A DNA stretch of 39,547 bases from CAZABG01 sp964460985 (lineage in GTDB: Bacteria > Chlamydiota > Chlamydiia > Chlamydiales > Parachlamydiaceae). The DNA lies in NCBI GenBank assembly GCA_964460985.1, contig CAYWQX010000019.1, positions 1 through 39,547 on the forward strand, in the 5' to 3' direction. Numbering within the stretch: position 1 is the first letter of the stretch; every line of letters begins with the position of its first letter. The notes beneath the pieces were generated by a model. It saw only the letters and a program-made list of their open reading frames with translations. It was not told the origin of the DNA and searched no databases. This document shows, one piece after another, positions 7,839-15,688 of this stretch. The position numbers were made by a program, and so were the translations under genes.

Positions 7839-9347
7839 ATGTCTTCAAAAGACGATGAGTTAAAGAAAGCTTTAGATCAACTCGAGGCTTTCAAACAGGC
7901 TTCAGAAAAAAAATCATCTCGCCTTGAAAAAGTTGCAGACTTGGTTCAAGGCTTTTTCTCGTCTGACTACAAAGTCAAAAAAGAGCAGGCCCTTCTACAA
8001 GTCAAAAAAGAGCTCATCCAATCGATTGGCGTTATCAAAACCTATCTTCCCCTCATCGATAAATATCGGGAAGGGAGTCCGGAAGAGCAGAAACTCGCCG
8101 AGTTTGCCCTTAAAACGATTGAAGGATACAACCAGATACTAACCTCTGAAAATGCTCTCAAAATAGAAATTCATCCTGCCATTCAAAAGTTTAAAAACTC
8201 TAAAATCGATGATCTCTTCAAGACAAAAACCCAAGCTCAATCTTCGCAGGAGGAGAGAGACACTCTTCGAATGAAGGCGATCCGCCTAATTGAAAATGAC
8301 TCCGGAATAGGAGAAGTGGGACTACATGAATCGAGTATTTCGGAAGTAAAAAAAGAGGGCAAAACCGTCACGCTCGTCCAAACCTGGAGCGAGCTTCCCG
8401 GAGAAGTCACAAGAATCGTGGGAGCTTTTAGAAGAGAGTCCAACCACTCGATTCCCATTAAAGACAGCTTCAAGCTCTACCTTGAATCGATTCAACCGGG
8501 GCATCCTTATCCTCCTCAACATATGGGCTGGTCTCTCTCCCACTGGCTCGTTCCAAGCTCCGTTTTGTGGATCGATCAAATACCACTTCTGAAGCCTATT
8601 ATTGAAAGAAAAAAACAAACGGCTCTCGACCTTTTGCCCAAAGGCAAAAAAAATCTGAAGGCCAGAAAATACTACCGTTTCAAAAGAGAGCTTTTTGACA
8701 GTCTTAAACTAGAATACCTCTCCTTTCATCAAGAGCTTGCCCACAGCATCGTACGCGCCCATCCTTTAACAGATGATTTGGCACACGAAACGATCAGCCG
8801 ATTCTTTGAGTTTATAGGTGAGGTTTCCAACTCCTTTGATCTTCTTTGTGAAACAAACGATAAGTTAAACAAGCTTTTTATCGACTACCCTTATGAAGCG
8901 ATCGAAGACTTAAGGCTTCATCGTGAAATCAAGAATCTAGAAAAGCAGTATATGGAAAAAAGAGCCCTTCCCGAATTAGAGGATCCTGAGCCTATAAAAA
9001 ACTATCTTGTAATGATGGGAACTTTAATCGGAAATGCTGCAGAAAATCTTTTAAAAATGCAGCTCTCAGAAAAACTTCAAATAAAGCCCCCTGAACTCTC
9101 CGATTTCGATCTTAAAATTCAGGCAGCCTCTTTTAAACATCTGATAGAGTTTTTAGATGAGCTAGATTTAGAGATTGATCTTAGCAACCCTCATGAAAAA
9201 GAGGCGATGATCTCCCTTATGCGTAACGAAATCCATTCAGAAATCGAATTGTTTGAGGCACACGATTTTGACAAAATCGACCCTTACTTGCAGGAGCTTG
9301 TCGATGAAACGGTGAGTTACTTTCACGCTCAGTACCATGCGAGTTAA
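7839..9347 (+). CDS. Conserved-looking hypothetical protein, helical, unknown family
   Basis: The product is 502 residues and I do not recognise it. The first 60 residues are rich in Lys, Glu and Ala and likely form a coiled coil (ELKKALDQLEAFKQASEKK). The rest looks alpha-helical and soluble, with a short region around 200-270 rich in Pro, Gly and Trp (PGHPYPPQHMGWSLSHW). There is no signal peptide or membrane segment. It follows the ribosome-maturation pair by 14 bases on the same strand, so it may be part of that operon or have its own start site. Long helical proteins without known domains are common among lineage-specific chlamydial proteins and some are type III effectors; nothing here proves secretion. 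Confidence 0.75.
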   Translation: MSSKDDELKKALDQLEAFKQASEKKSSRLEKVADLVQGFFSSDYKVKKEQALLQVKKELIQSIGVIKTYLPLIDKYREGSPEEQKLAEFALKTIEGYNQILTSENALKIEIHPAIQKFKNSKIDDLFKTKTQAQSSQEERDTLRMKAIRLIENDSGIGEVGLHESSISEVKKEGKTVTLVQTWSELPGEVTRIVGAFRRESNHSIPIKDSFKLYLESIQPGHPYPPQHMGWSLSHWLVPSSVLWIDQIPLLKPIIERKKQTALDLLPKGKKNLKARKYYRFKRELFDSLKLEYLSFHQELAHSIVRAHPLTDDLAHETISRFFEFIGEVSNSFDLLCETNDKLNKLFIDYPYEAIEDLRLHREIKNLEKQYMEKRALPELEDPEPIKNYLVMMGTLIGNAAENLLKMQLSEKLQIKPPELSDFDLKIQAASFKHLIEFLDELDLEIDLSNPHEKEAMISLMRNEIHSEIELFEAHDFDKIDPYLQELVDETVSYFHAQYHAS

Positions 9348-9379
9348 GCTTATCCGCTTGGCCTCGCTTGCCTTCTAAA

Positions 9380-10591
9380 CTAGACCCGTTCGTATTTTGC
9401 AGAGAGGAGTCTTGACATCGTAATGGCGGCAAAGACACACAATGCCGCAGACAATACCAAGACCGAATGGGCCCCATAGGTTAAACACATCAGGGTTCCA
9501 ATATAGGGCACAAAAACACCCCTTAAGCCTTGGGTCAAGATGTTAGTAGAGGAATAAATCGAGCTATCTTCCTCTTTGGCAAATGCAGGCCCCGATAAAT
9601 GCCAAGCGAGCTCAGAGCCTGCCTGCATGACTCCGTAGAGGAGGTAGGCCACATATAAGTAGATAAGATCCCACTGCGAGAGAGCTAGAATCATCGGGAA
9701 AATAGCAGCAAGCGCGGTCACAACGCTGCAAAAGATAAAGATGTTTGTCTTCTCAAACCACTTCGCCCAGTACATCGAGGTGAGGGCAAAACCAATGCCT
9801 TTGCAAAAAGCAATCGCGTAGGACATTTCCTGATAAGAGAGATTTAAAGTGGTGGTAAAGAAAACCGGAAGCGCGGGCTGAATTATCATCAAACCTGCTC
9901 CTCCCAGCATAAATCCTAGTTGAAAGTGGGCGAAATCGGGACGTATCTTTAAAAGCTCGAGAGTTTGCTGCCAAGGCTTTAAAATAATCCCTGGAGCATC
10001 TACAGGTGGATTTTCAGTTAAGAATTGTTTAGGGATTCTGAGCAAAAATAGAGTGGATGCCATTCCGAGCAAAGCTGTCATCGGAAACAAATATCTCCAC
10101 CCCAAAGCATACGTATCAAGAGCCCATCCCAGCGCAATCGGAAAGAGGGCAATTCCCAAATAATCGAGCGCCTGACCCCAGGCAAAAACTTTTACTCTTG
10201 ACTCGGACGGTATGTTGAGTTTAAGAAGCTCCATCCACGCCGGTATGACTCCCCTGCCCAAAACTAAATAAATCAAAGAGGCTAAAAGAAACATCCATAT
10301 CGAGTCATTCAAAGGAATAAAAAGAAACGGTACAAATTTTAGAATGTTAGCCCAAATTAAATTAGACCTTAGACGGTCAGGCCTTCTGTAAATCGACAAG
10401 CTCCAATAGGGAGCAAATAAAGAGATGGCAGGTTTTAAAGTGATGAGAAGAGTGACCGCAAATAACCCTTCATTCAAATCTTTGTAGAGGATGATCGGAA
10501 GCAAAATAAAGAGGGCGTAGAAAGGGGTCGATAAAATCCTTGTCCAGAGGAACGCGGTGCGGGTTCTTTTAAGTGTCAAATCAGCCGGCAT
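9380..10591 (-). CDS. Major facilitator superfamily transporter
   Basis: The 403-residue product is hydrophobic throughout, with about 12 predicted membrane spans, and has the general look of an MFS carrier (for example a long cytoplasmic loop around 195-210 between two six-helix halves). Substrate cannot be inferred from the sequence. It lies 15 bases downstream of oppF on the same strand and could be co-transcribed, but TATAAT on the minus strand (10601-10606) sits nine bases upstream of the ATG and may give it its own promoter. An upstream TTG at 10600 is possible but would touch that -10 element, so I prefer the ATG at 10591. Confidence 0.85.
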   Translation of the reverse strand: MPADLTLKRTRTAFLWTRILSTPFYALFILLPIILYKDLNEGLFAVTLLITLKPAISLFAPYWSLSIYRRPDRLRSNLIWANILKFVPFLFIPLNDSIWMFLLASLIYLVLGRGVIPAWMELLKLNIPSESRVKVFAWGQALDYLGIALFPIALGWALDTYALGWRYLFPMTALLGMASTLFLLRIPKQFLTENPPVDAPGIILKPWQQTLELLKIRPDFAHFQLGFMLGGAGLMIIQPALPVFFTTTLNLSYQEMSYAIAFCKGIGFALTSMYWAKWFEKTNIFIFCSVVTALAAIFPMILALSQWDLIYLYVAYLLYGVMQAGSELAWHLSGPAFAKEEDSSIYSSTNILTQGLRGVFVPYIGTLMCLTYGAHSVLVLSAALCVFAAITMSRLLSAKYERV

Positions 10592-10600
10592 GATCGTCAA

Positions 10601-10606
10601 ATTATA
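10601..10606 (-). promoter_or_regulatory. Consensus -10 (TATAAT) upstream of the MFS gene
   Basis: Read on the minus strand, TATAAT lies in the short gap between the oppF stop and the MFS start and ends nine bases before the ATG. No good -35 is visible at 16-18 bases. If active it would produce an mRNA with almost no leader. Confidence 0.35.
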
Positions 10607-11359
10607 TCAAAAATAATTCTTACCTGGAATAGCAGAAAGGAGGGCTTTGGTATATTCATGTCTAGGATCAAGAAATAATTCGGCAGTTTTCTCTTCTTCC
10701 ACGATTTTTCCTCGGTTCATCACAATTACACGGTCGGCGATCGCTTTCACAACGGTAAGGTCATGCGTAATAAATAGAAAGCTTAACTTTAACTCCCTTT
10801 TTAACTTAAGAATTAAATTTAAAATTTGAGCCTGAACCGAGACATCTAGAGCCGACACCGGCTCATCGCATAAAATAATTTTAGGATCGATCATTAACGC
10901 CCGCCCCAAAGCAAGCCTCTGTTTTTGCCCCAAGGAGAAAGCGTGCGGGTAGCGGTTAAGCATTGATTTATCCATCCCTAAAAGCTCGATCACCTTTTCC
11001 GCTTTATCCAAAGCCTCGTCGTAGTTTTTTACTAAATTGAAGTATAAAAGGGGTTCCGTAAAAGCTTGAACTATTTTTTGCCTTGGATTAAGAGCTCCCC
11101 CGGGATCTTGAAAAATCATTTGAAGAGTGTGCTTGCCATGAAAAACAATTTCTCCCCCTGTGGGCTTGACAAGCCCGGCTATTGCTCTTGCGAGGGTAGT
11201 TTTTCCAGAGCCGGACTCCCCCACCACCGCTAAAATCTCTTCCTCAAACAAATCAAATGAGACATCATCCACGGCTTTAAAGGTGCCTTTAACGGTTCTA
11301 AATAGCCCTCCATAAATGGGATAGGCCACCTCCAAATTTTTAACGCTGATGAGGGTCAT
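10607..11359 (-). CDS. oppF: Oligopeptide ABC transporter ATP-binding protein, OppF type
   Basis: The 250-residue ATPase has Walker A GESGSGKTT (48-56), Q-loop FQDPGGALNPRQ (83-94), a signature region FSLGQKQRLALGRAL (141-155) with LGQ in place of the usual SGGQ, Walker B IILCDEP and an H-loop in ITHDLTVVKAIADRV. The C-terminus DPRHEYTKALLSAIPG is typical of the peptide/nickel subfamily. It pairs with OppD to power peptide import. An open frame extends upstream to 11422, but that part lies inside oppD and lacks homology; the ATG at 11359 gives a 20-base overlap with oppD. OppA, OppB and OppC are not in this window. Confidence 0.9.
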   Translation of the reverse strand: MTLISVKNLEVAYPIYGGLFRTVKGTFKAVDDVSFDLFEEEILAVVGESGSGKTTLARAIAGLVKPTGGEIVFHGKHTLQMIFQDPGGALNPRQKIVQAFTEPLLYFNLVKNYDEALDKAEKVIELLGMDKSMLNRYPHAFSLGQKQRLALGRALMIDPKIILCDEPVSALDVSVQAQILNLILKLKRELKLSFLFITHDLTVVKAIADRVIVMNRGKIVEEEKTAELFLDPRHEYTKALLSAIPGKNYF

Positions 11360-12311
11360 ACAAAAAACAGCGCGCCTCTTGATCGGGGTTAATAACAAAA
11401 TAAGGCACTGCCTCTTTTTCACAACGATCCCACTTGTAAGGACATCTAGGATGAAAAAGGCAGCCCGAAGGCTTATTTTCCAAGGAAGGAATAGAGCCTT
11501 TAATCGGCTTTAACTCTTTATTTCTTAAAGGTAGAGTGTCGATCAATGCTTTTGTGTAAGGGTGTTTGGGATCCCTTAGAACTCTCTCTTTTTTTCCATA
11601 TTCAACCCCTTTTGAAGCGTAAAGGACCAAAACTTCGGTCGCAATTTCTGCCACCACACCCATATCATGGGTAATAAGAAGGGTTGCCATCCGATGTTTA
11701 AGTTGAAACTCTTTAATTAACGAAAGAATTTCCATCTGAATGGTCGCATCAAGGGCAGTGGTAGGCTCATCGGCAATCAAGATGTCAGGTTTTACCATCC
11801 AGGCCATGGCTATCATAATCCTCTGCTTTTGGCCTCCGGACAGTTCATGAGGATATTTGCCTAAAACCACTTCAGGATCTCGAATTTGCACCTCTTTTAA
11901 GGCCTGAATCATCCGATCATAGCTCTCCTCTTCATCCCAATAAAGATGCAGATCGATGACCTCTTGGATTTGATCGCCGATCGTAAAGACCGGATTCAAC
12001 GAGGAATTAGGGTCTTGAAAAATCATGGTAATCTTGGAGCCCCTAATCTTCTTTAGATCCCTTTTTGATAAGGTAAGAAGATTACGCCCTTTATACATCG
12101 CCTCACCTGTCGGCAAAAGGGCCGGCGGTTCCGGCAAGGCTCTCAATAAACTTAAAGCTAAAGTGGTCTTTCCAGAGCCGGACTCTCCTACCACCGCAAG
12201 TGTCTCCCCTTCAAAGAGATCGAATGAAACTTGATCGACTACAGGAACTACTTTTCCATGCAATTGGAAAGGAACCGTTAAATTTCTGACTTTTAAGATA
12301 GGGTTTGACAC
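11340..12311 (-). CDS. oppD: Oligopeptide ABC transporter ATP-binding protein, OppD type
   Basis: The 323-residue ATPase starts at a GTG (12309-12311) and shows Walker A GESGSGKTT (42-50), Q-loop FQDPNSSLNPVFT, signature LSGGQKQR (157-164), Walker B ILIADEPTTALD (177-188) and H-loop LITHDMGVVAEIA. The C-terminal GCLFHPRCPYKWDRC segment is the cysteine-containing oligopeptide/dipeptide extension of OppD/DppD, thought to bind an iron-sulfur cluster in relatives. It is the first gene of the minus-strand unit oppD-oppF-MFS. Its translocation partners and solute-binding protein must be encoded elsewhere. A possible leftward -10, TATGAT, lies at 12326-12331. Confidence 0.92.
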   Translation of the reverse strand: MSNPILKVRNLTVPFQLHGKVVPVVDQVSFDLFEGETLAVVGESGSGKTTLALSLLRALPEPPALLPTGEAMYKGRNLLTLSKRDLKKIRGSKITMIFQDPNSSLNPVFTIGDQIQEVIDLHLYWDEEESYDRMIQALKEVQIRDPEVVLGKYPHELSGGQKQRIMIAMAWMVKPDILIADEPTTALDATIQMEILSLIKEFQLKHRMATLLITHDMGVVAEIATEVLVLYASKGVEYGKKERVLRDPKHPYTKALIDTLPLRNKELKPIKGSIPSLENKPSGCLFHPRCPYKWDRCEKEAVPYFVINPDQEARCFLYDPHQR

Positions 12312-12364
12312 GAAGTTTAACTTAAATCATATCAAATAATAATCACAAGCATCGCAATTCCTTG

Positions 12365-12392
12365 TTGCATTCGAATTCAAAAAAATTATAAG
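12365..12392 (+). promoter_or_regulatory. Promoter for the 12401 gene (TTGCAT, 16 bases, TATAAG)
   Basis: A -35-like TTGCAT (12365-12370) and a -10-like TATAAG (12387-12392) are separated by 16 bases. The -10 ends eight bases before the ATG, so the transcript would start at or just before the start codon. No Shine-Dalgarno is present. Confidence 0.45.
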
Positions 12393-12400
12393 CGAATACT

Positions 12401-13753
12401 ATGCAAGTAAATCTAGAAATTCAGGGCGAATTAGCCCCTTTGTTTAATTTAAGCCGAGCAACTACGGCTCAAGATTTATTTGGTCAACCCGGCTGGTATA
12501 AACACCCTTATCTGAAAAAAATTGCCCGTACGATTAAACAATGGAACGAGAATTTGGATTTAGCGCTAGAAAACGCAAGAGGAAGCAGACTTGAATTAAA
12601 GCAGCTCCAGGCTAGTATAAAACCGTTGTCAGACAATGCTAAAGTAACTTTACTAAGAAGCATTTTAACAAGTAATCTTACCCCTAGCATTGATAAAGCG
12701 ATCACAAGGCTTGAAAGGCTCATCCGAAGAGTGATGGAAGCCATTTCCCACGAACCTACCGGCTATACTCTAAACTCCCCCTTTGCCTTTCCCGCCTATC
12801 TTTTAAGGCAACCCTCCCCTTCCATAGAAAAGGCCCAAAACAAGCTAAGGGAAGAGGCAAGACACAGCTATATCACCAACAAATTTAAAGTTTTTATAGA
12901 AAAGGATAATTGGTTCGAACCATTTATTAAGGAGTTTATCAAGCTCAGCGATACAAGCGATGTCATATCAGCTGTGTCTATTTTGGGACTTGTCCATCTT
13001 ATAGAACTGGTCAATTACCATTTAAAGCAGCCGGATAGATACTTTAGGATCCCAAGCATTCTTTTAGGCATCAGCGAAAGTTTGATCCTAGATTTTTTAG
13101 CTGATATCGCCGCAAACGAATTAAATTTATTAAACATCGCCTTAATCAAAGATAACAACACCACTCTTTTACAAGACTTATTAAATGCGTGGCGTGATGT
13201 TCTTATTAAAGAATCCAATCGTATACGCGATGAGATTGATTTCGTCGCAGAATATTTAAGAAACGTAGGTCTGACCACTTTAAAAATCGATGAACTCGAA
13301 TCAAAATTAAGGCCCCTTCAAATCAGCATCGGAAGAATGCGAAAAATCGGCACTCATTTTAGCGATTTAATGAAGAACATAAAGCTCGATGCTGAGACCA
13401 AAAAAATCCCCTCCGATATTGATTTAGAGTGCGATAATCATTTGCAAAGAATTACAAATAGCTCCAAAGGAAACATGCAGGGAAATGTTTATCACATCCT
13501 TTTTAGAAGAGCTTTTGACGATCTAGATATAGAGGATGACGCCATTGAGATTATTTCTAAATGGAACCTTTTAAGCGCGGAAAATTTTCCTGAGATTTTT
13601 GGCAAGCAGTTTGAAGACAATAAGTCAGCTCATGCTTGGCTGGATGGAAAATTCAAAGAGAGTAAGATTAAAACGATCGGCGATATCAAGCAAAAGCGGC
13701 TCTTCAACGCCCACTTTTTCAAAAGATTTCTCGACCAGCAAAAAATGCTGTAG
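12401..13753 (+). CDS. Hypothetical helical protein, unknown family
   Basis: The product has 450 residues and I do not recognise it. It looks almost entirely alpha-helical, with charged heptad-like stretches (for example 30-75 and 270-330) and no signal peptide or membrane span. A Pro-rich patch near 125-150 (NSPFAFPAYLLRQPSPSIEK) separates two helical halves. It is divergent from oppD, separated by about 90 bases, and has its own promoter-like sequence ending right at the ATG. A role as a lineage-specific or secreted helical protein is possible but there is no direct evidence. Confidence 0.7.
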   Translation: MQVNLEIQGELAPLFNLSRATTAQDLFGQPGWYKHPYLKKIARTIKQWNENLDLALENARGSRLELKQLQASIKPLSDNAKVTLLRSILTSNLTPSIDKAITRLERLIRRVMEAISHEPTGYTLNSPFAFPAYLLRQPSPSIEKAQNKLREEARHSYITNKFKVFIEKDNWFEPFIKEFIKLSDTSDVISAVSILGLVHLIELVNYHLKQPDRYFRIPSILLGISESLILDFLADIAANELNLLNIALIKDNNTTLLQDLLNAWRDVLIKESNRIRDEIDFVAEYLRNVGLTTLKIDELESKLRPLQISIGRMRKIGTHFSDLMKNIKLDAETKKIPSDIDLECDNHLQRITNSSKGNMQGNVYHILFRRAFDDLDIEDDAIEIISKWNLLSAENFPEIFGKQFEDNKSAHAWLDGKFKESKIKTIGDIKQKRLFNAHFFKRFLDQQKML

Positions 13754-13780
13754 ACAAATCGAACCTCTTTTTCTTAGACT
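13751..13780 (+). promoter_or_regulatory. Possible promoter for the dienelactone hydrolase gene (TAGACA, 18 bases, TAGACT)
   Basis: TAGACA (13751-13756) matches the -35 consensus at five of six bases and overlaps the stop of the upstream gene; TAGACT (13775-13780) is a weaker -10. The -10 ends eight bases before the ATG at 13789 and no Shine-Dalgarno is seen. Confidence 0.3.
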
Positions 13781-13788
13781 CTCGTTTT

Positions 13789-14517
13789 ATGCATAAAGAA
13801 AAATTAAATTATTCCACAGGCAGCCTTCACCAGGAGGGCATCGTCTTTACCAAAGATCCTTCTAAGAAAGCTCCTCTTGTCCTTGTGGCGCACGATTACA
13901 AAGGGAGAGGCGATTTTGCAATAGCCCAGGCTGAAAAACTGGCCTCTTTGGGCTATGTAGGAGTTGCAGTCGATAACTTTGGCTCTGCCAAAGTGGTTAC
14001 AGATGATAATGAAGCGATGAAACTTATCGAACCTCTTTTTATAGACCGTCAAGAGCTTCAAGCACGCATGTCAAGCGCTCTTCAGTCAGCTCGTAAACTC
14101 CCTTTTGTAGAGGCATCCAAAGTTGGGGCTATAGGATTTTGCTTCGGAGGCCTCTCGGTCATTGAACTTTTAAGATCGGGCGCCGATATCAAAGGGGTGG
14201 TCTCTTTTCACGGGGTTATTTCAGATACCTTAAGAAATACCCACGCGAAAAGAGCTCCTAAACAAAACATGAAAGGCTCGCTTCTTTTATTGCATGGAGC
14301 GGAAGACCCTATGAATTCCTGGAAGGATCTTGAAAATCTTGCAAATGAACTCAAGCAAGAAAAGGTCGATTGGGAATTTGACCTTTACGGCCATGCCGTG
14401 CATGCCTTTACCAACCCTAAAGTCCATGACAAATCGACAGGTTTAGCTTTTGATGAAAAGGCGACGGCGCGCTCGTTTGACAGAATGGAACTATTTTTTA
14501 AGGAACTTTTCGCATGA
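13789..14517 (+). CDS. Dienelactone hydrolase family protein
   Basis: The 242-residue alpha/beta hydrolase has the family's nucleophile elbow with cysteine, GFCFGG (116-121, C118), the acid in LLLHGAEDPM (D173) and the histidine in GHAVHAFTNP (H205). This Cys-Asp-His set is that of dienelactone hydrolases, which open lactone or ester rings in the cytosol; the natural substrate in this organism is unknown because no aromatic degradation genes are nearby. The ATG was chosen because homology starts close after it. The gene ends by overlapping the start of a TMEM14-like membrane gene, and a third small membrane gene follows, so these three look like one unit. Confidence 0.88.
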   Translation: MHKEKLNYSTGSLHQEGIVFTKDPSKKAPLVLVAHDYKGRGDFAIAQAEKLASLGYVGVAVDNFGSAKVVTDDNEAMKLIEPLFIDRQELQARMSSALQSARKLPFVEASKVGAIGFCFGGLSVIELLRSGADIKGVVSFHGVISDTLRNTHAKRAPKQNMKGSLLLLHGAEDPMNSWKDLENLANELKQEKVDWEFDLYGHAVHAFTNPKVHDKSTGLAFDEKATARSFDRMELFFKELFA

Positions 14518-14816
14518 TGAGACTAACTCTTGGTTTTGGAATTCTCGTTTTAATCGGAGGGCTGATCGGCTTCTTCACCGCTGGAAGCGTCGCCTCCATC
14601 ATCGCCTCCTCTATTTTTGCAGCCCTTTTATTTGTCGCATCCTGGGGCCTCTCAAGCGGTGAGCCATGGGGATATTACCTTGCTTTCGTGACCGGTGCTA
14701 TCCTTGCCCTCTTCTTCATCAACCGCGCTTTTCAGACGCACGCTCCGGTACCCATCATCATGGCCCTCTTAAGCCTCCTCTTCACTGCCTTTTTGTTTTA
14801 CACCAAGAAAATGTAA
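14514..14816 (+). CDS. Small membrane protein, TMEM14-like
   Basis: The 100-residue protein has about four hydrophobic segments, with glycine-rich starts (FGILVLIGGLIGFFTAGS) and a final segment MALLSLLFTAFLFYTKKM. The pattern of G-x-x-G helices, a central G-Y-Y and a Pro before the last helix resembles the TMEM14 family found in eukaryotes, cyanobacteria and chlamydiae. Its molecular role in bacteria is not established. It overlaps the end of the upstream hydrolase gene by four bases. Confidence 0.65.
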   Translation: MMRLTLGFGILVLIGGLIGFFTAGSVASIIASSIFAALLFVASWGLSSGEPWGYYLAFVTGAILALFFINRAFQTHAPVPIIMALLSLLFTAFLFYTKKM

Positions 14817-14818
14817 AA

Positions 14819-15103
14819 ATGCTGGGATCTACGATAGTATACGGAGCGTTTTTAGCGCTCCTCTCTTTCTTAGGAGAGTCTTTCCCGCTCGCCCTCTTCG
14901 CGGCTCTCCAATTGTCTTCCGCGCTCGCCCTTTATCTAAAAAATAAATGGGCTCCTTTCTTGGCTCTCGGGTTTGCCTGCCTCTCCTCCTTTTACCTGCT
15001 AGTCCGCTTCCTTACCCTTGAACACCCTCTCCTGCTTATAATTTTCATCCTAAGCCAAATTTACATCGGTTTTATGGCTTATAAAATGAAGCTAAATCGT
15101 TAA
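14819..15103 (+). CDS. Small hydrophobic membrane protein, unknown
   Basis: An ATG two bases after the TMEM14-like stop opens a 94-residue hydrophobic protein (starting MLGSTIVYGAFLALLSFLGE) with three or four membrane spans and a basic end (KMKLNR). A longer open frame in this phase extends upstream but lies within the TMEM14-like gene. Tight spacing suggests co-translation with its neighbour. I do not recognise the family; it could be a diverged partner of the upstream membrane protein. Confidence 0.65.
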   Translation: MLGSTIVYGAFLALLSFLGESFPLALFAALQLSSALALYLKNKWAPFLALGFACLSSFYLLVRFLTLEHPLLLIIFILSQIYIGFMAYKMKLNR

Positions 15104-15179
15104 CAGTTAGCTCCTCTACAAAACCATTTACTAAAAGTTAAATAAAAATTAGTTTAAGGTTTAATTAAAGAGGTTATTT

Positions 15180-15683
15180 ATGAAACACGATATTTTAAAT
15201 TTGTTTATCGAAGAGCTCTATTCCATCCGAGATGCGAGAGTTCAAATTGCAAAATCGGTTCCGGTGTTGATAGAAGCCATCGACTCCCCTGATCTGAGAC
15301 AAATTTTCGTGAACCATCTGAAAGAAGGCGATGCCCAGATCGGAAGAATCGACGAAATATTAAAACTGCTCGAAAGTCCTCCGCAATCGATCCCTAACTT
15401 ACCGATGCAAGCTCTTCTAAAAGATATCGCAGAAACGGCTTTCAAATGGCCGAAATCTCCTGTTCGCGATGCAGCGATCATTTCGAAAGCGCAAAGAATT
15501 GCCCACTACCAAATCTCAGCTTATGGAACGCTACGAACCTTTGCCAATGAACTTGAGCTTGATGAGGTGGCCGAGCTTCTTCAAGATTCTCTAGACGAAG
15601 AGGTCAAAGCCGACAAAAAGCTGACCAAAATTGCGGAAGGCGGCCTTTTTGCAGCTGGCATCAACCATAAAGCGAATGAATAA
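15180..15683 (+). CDS. DUF892/YciE-type ferritin-like protein
   Basis: The 167-residue protein matches the DUF892 (YciE/YciF) family: an N-terminal LFIEELYSIRDARVQIAKSV, central helices with acidic residues, and DSLDEEVKADKKLTKIAEGG at the end. The fold is a ferritin-like four-helix bundle; relatives are stress-induced and may bind metal, but the function is unclear. It has a Shine-Dalgarno (AGAGG at 15166-15170) and about 75 bases of AT-rich upstream DNA, so it is probably transcribed on its own. No signal peptide. Confidence 0.85.
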   Translation: MKHDILNLFIEELYSIRDARVQIAKSVPVLIEAIDSPDLRQIFVNHLKEGDAQIGRIDEILKLLESPPQSIPNLPMQALLKDIAETAFKWPKSPVRDAAIISKAQRIAHYQISAYGTLRTFANELELDEVAELLQDSLDEEVKADKKLTKIAEGGLFAAGINHKANE

Positions 15684-15688
15684 ATTTC

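Noticed and set aside
9348..9379. Possible terminator between convergent genes
   Set aside because: No stable inverted repeat followed by a T-run is visible in this short gap.
11360..11422. N-terminal extension of OppF
   Set aside because: It lies inside the conserved end of oppD and matches nothing in the OppF family.
11190..12200. Near-identical DNA at about 11209-11230 and 12169-12190
   Set aside because: These are the Walker A codons of the related oppF and oppD genes, not a mobile repeat.
14666..14818. Long upstream extension of the small membrane gene at 14819
   Set aside because: It is the shifted frame of the TMEM14-like gene; the hydrophobic protein begins at 14819.
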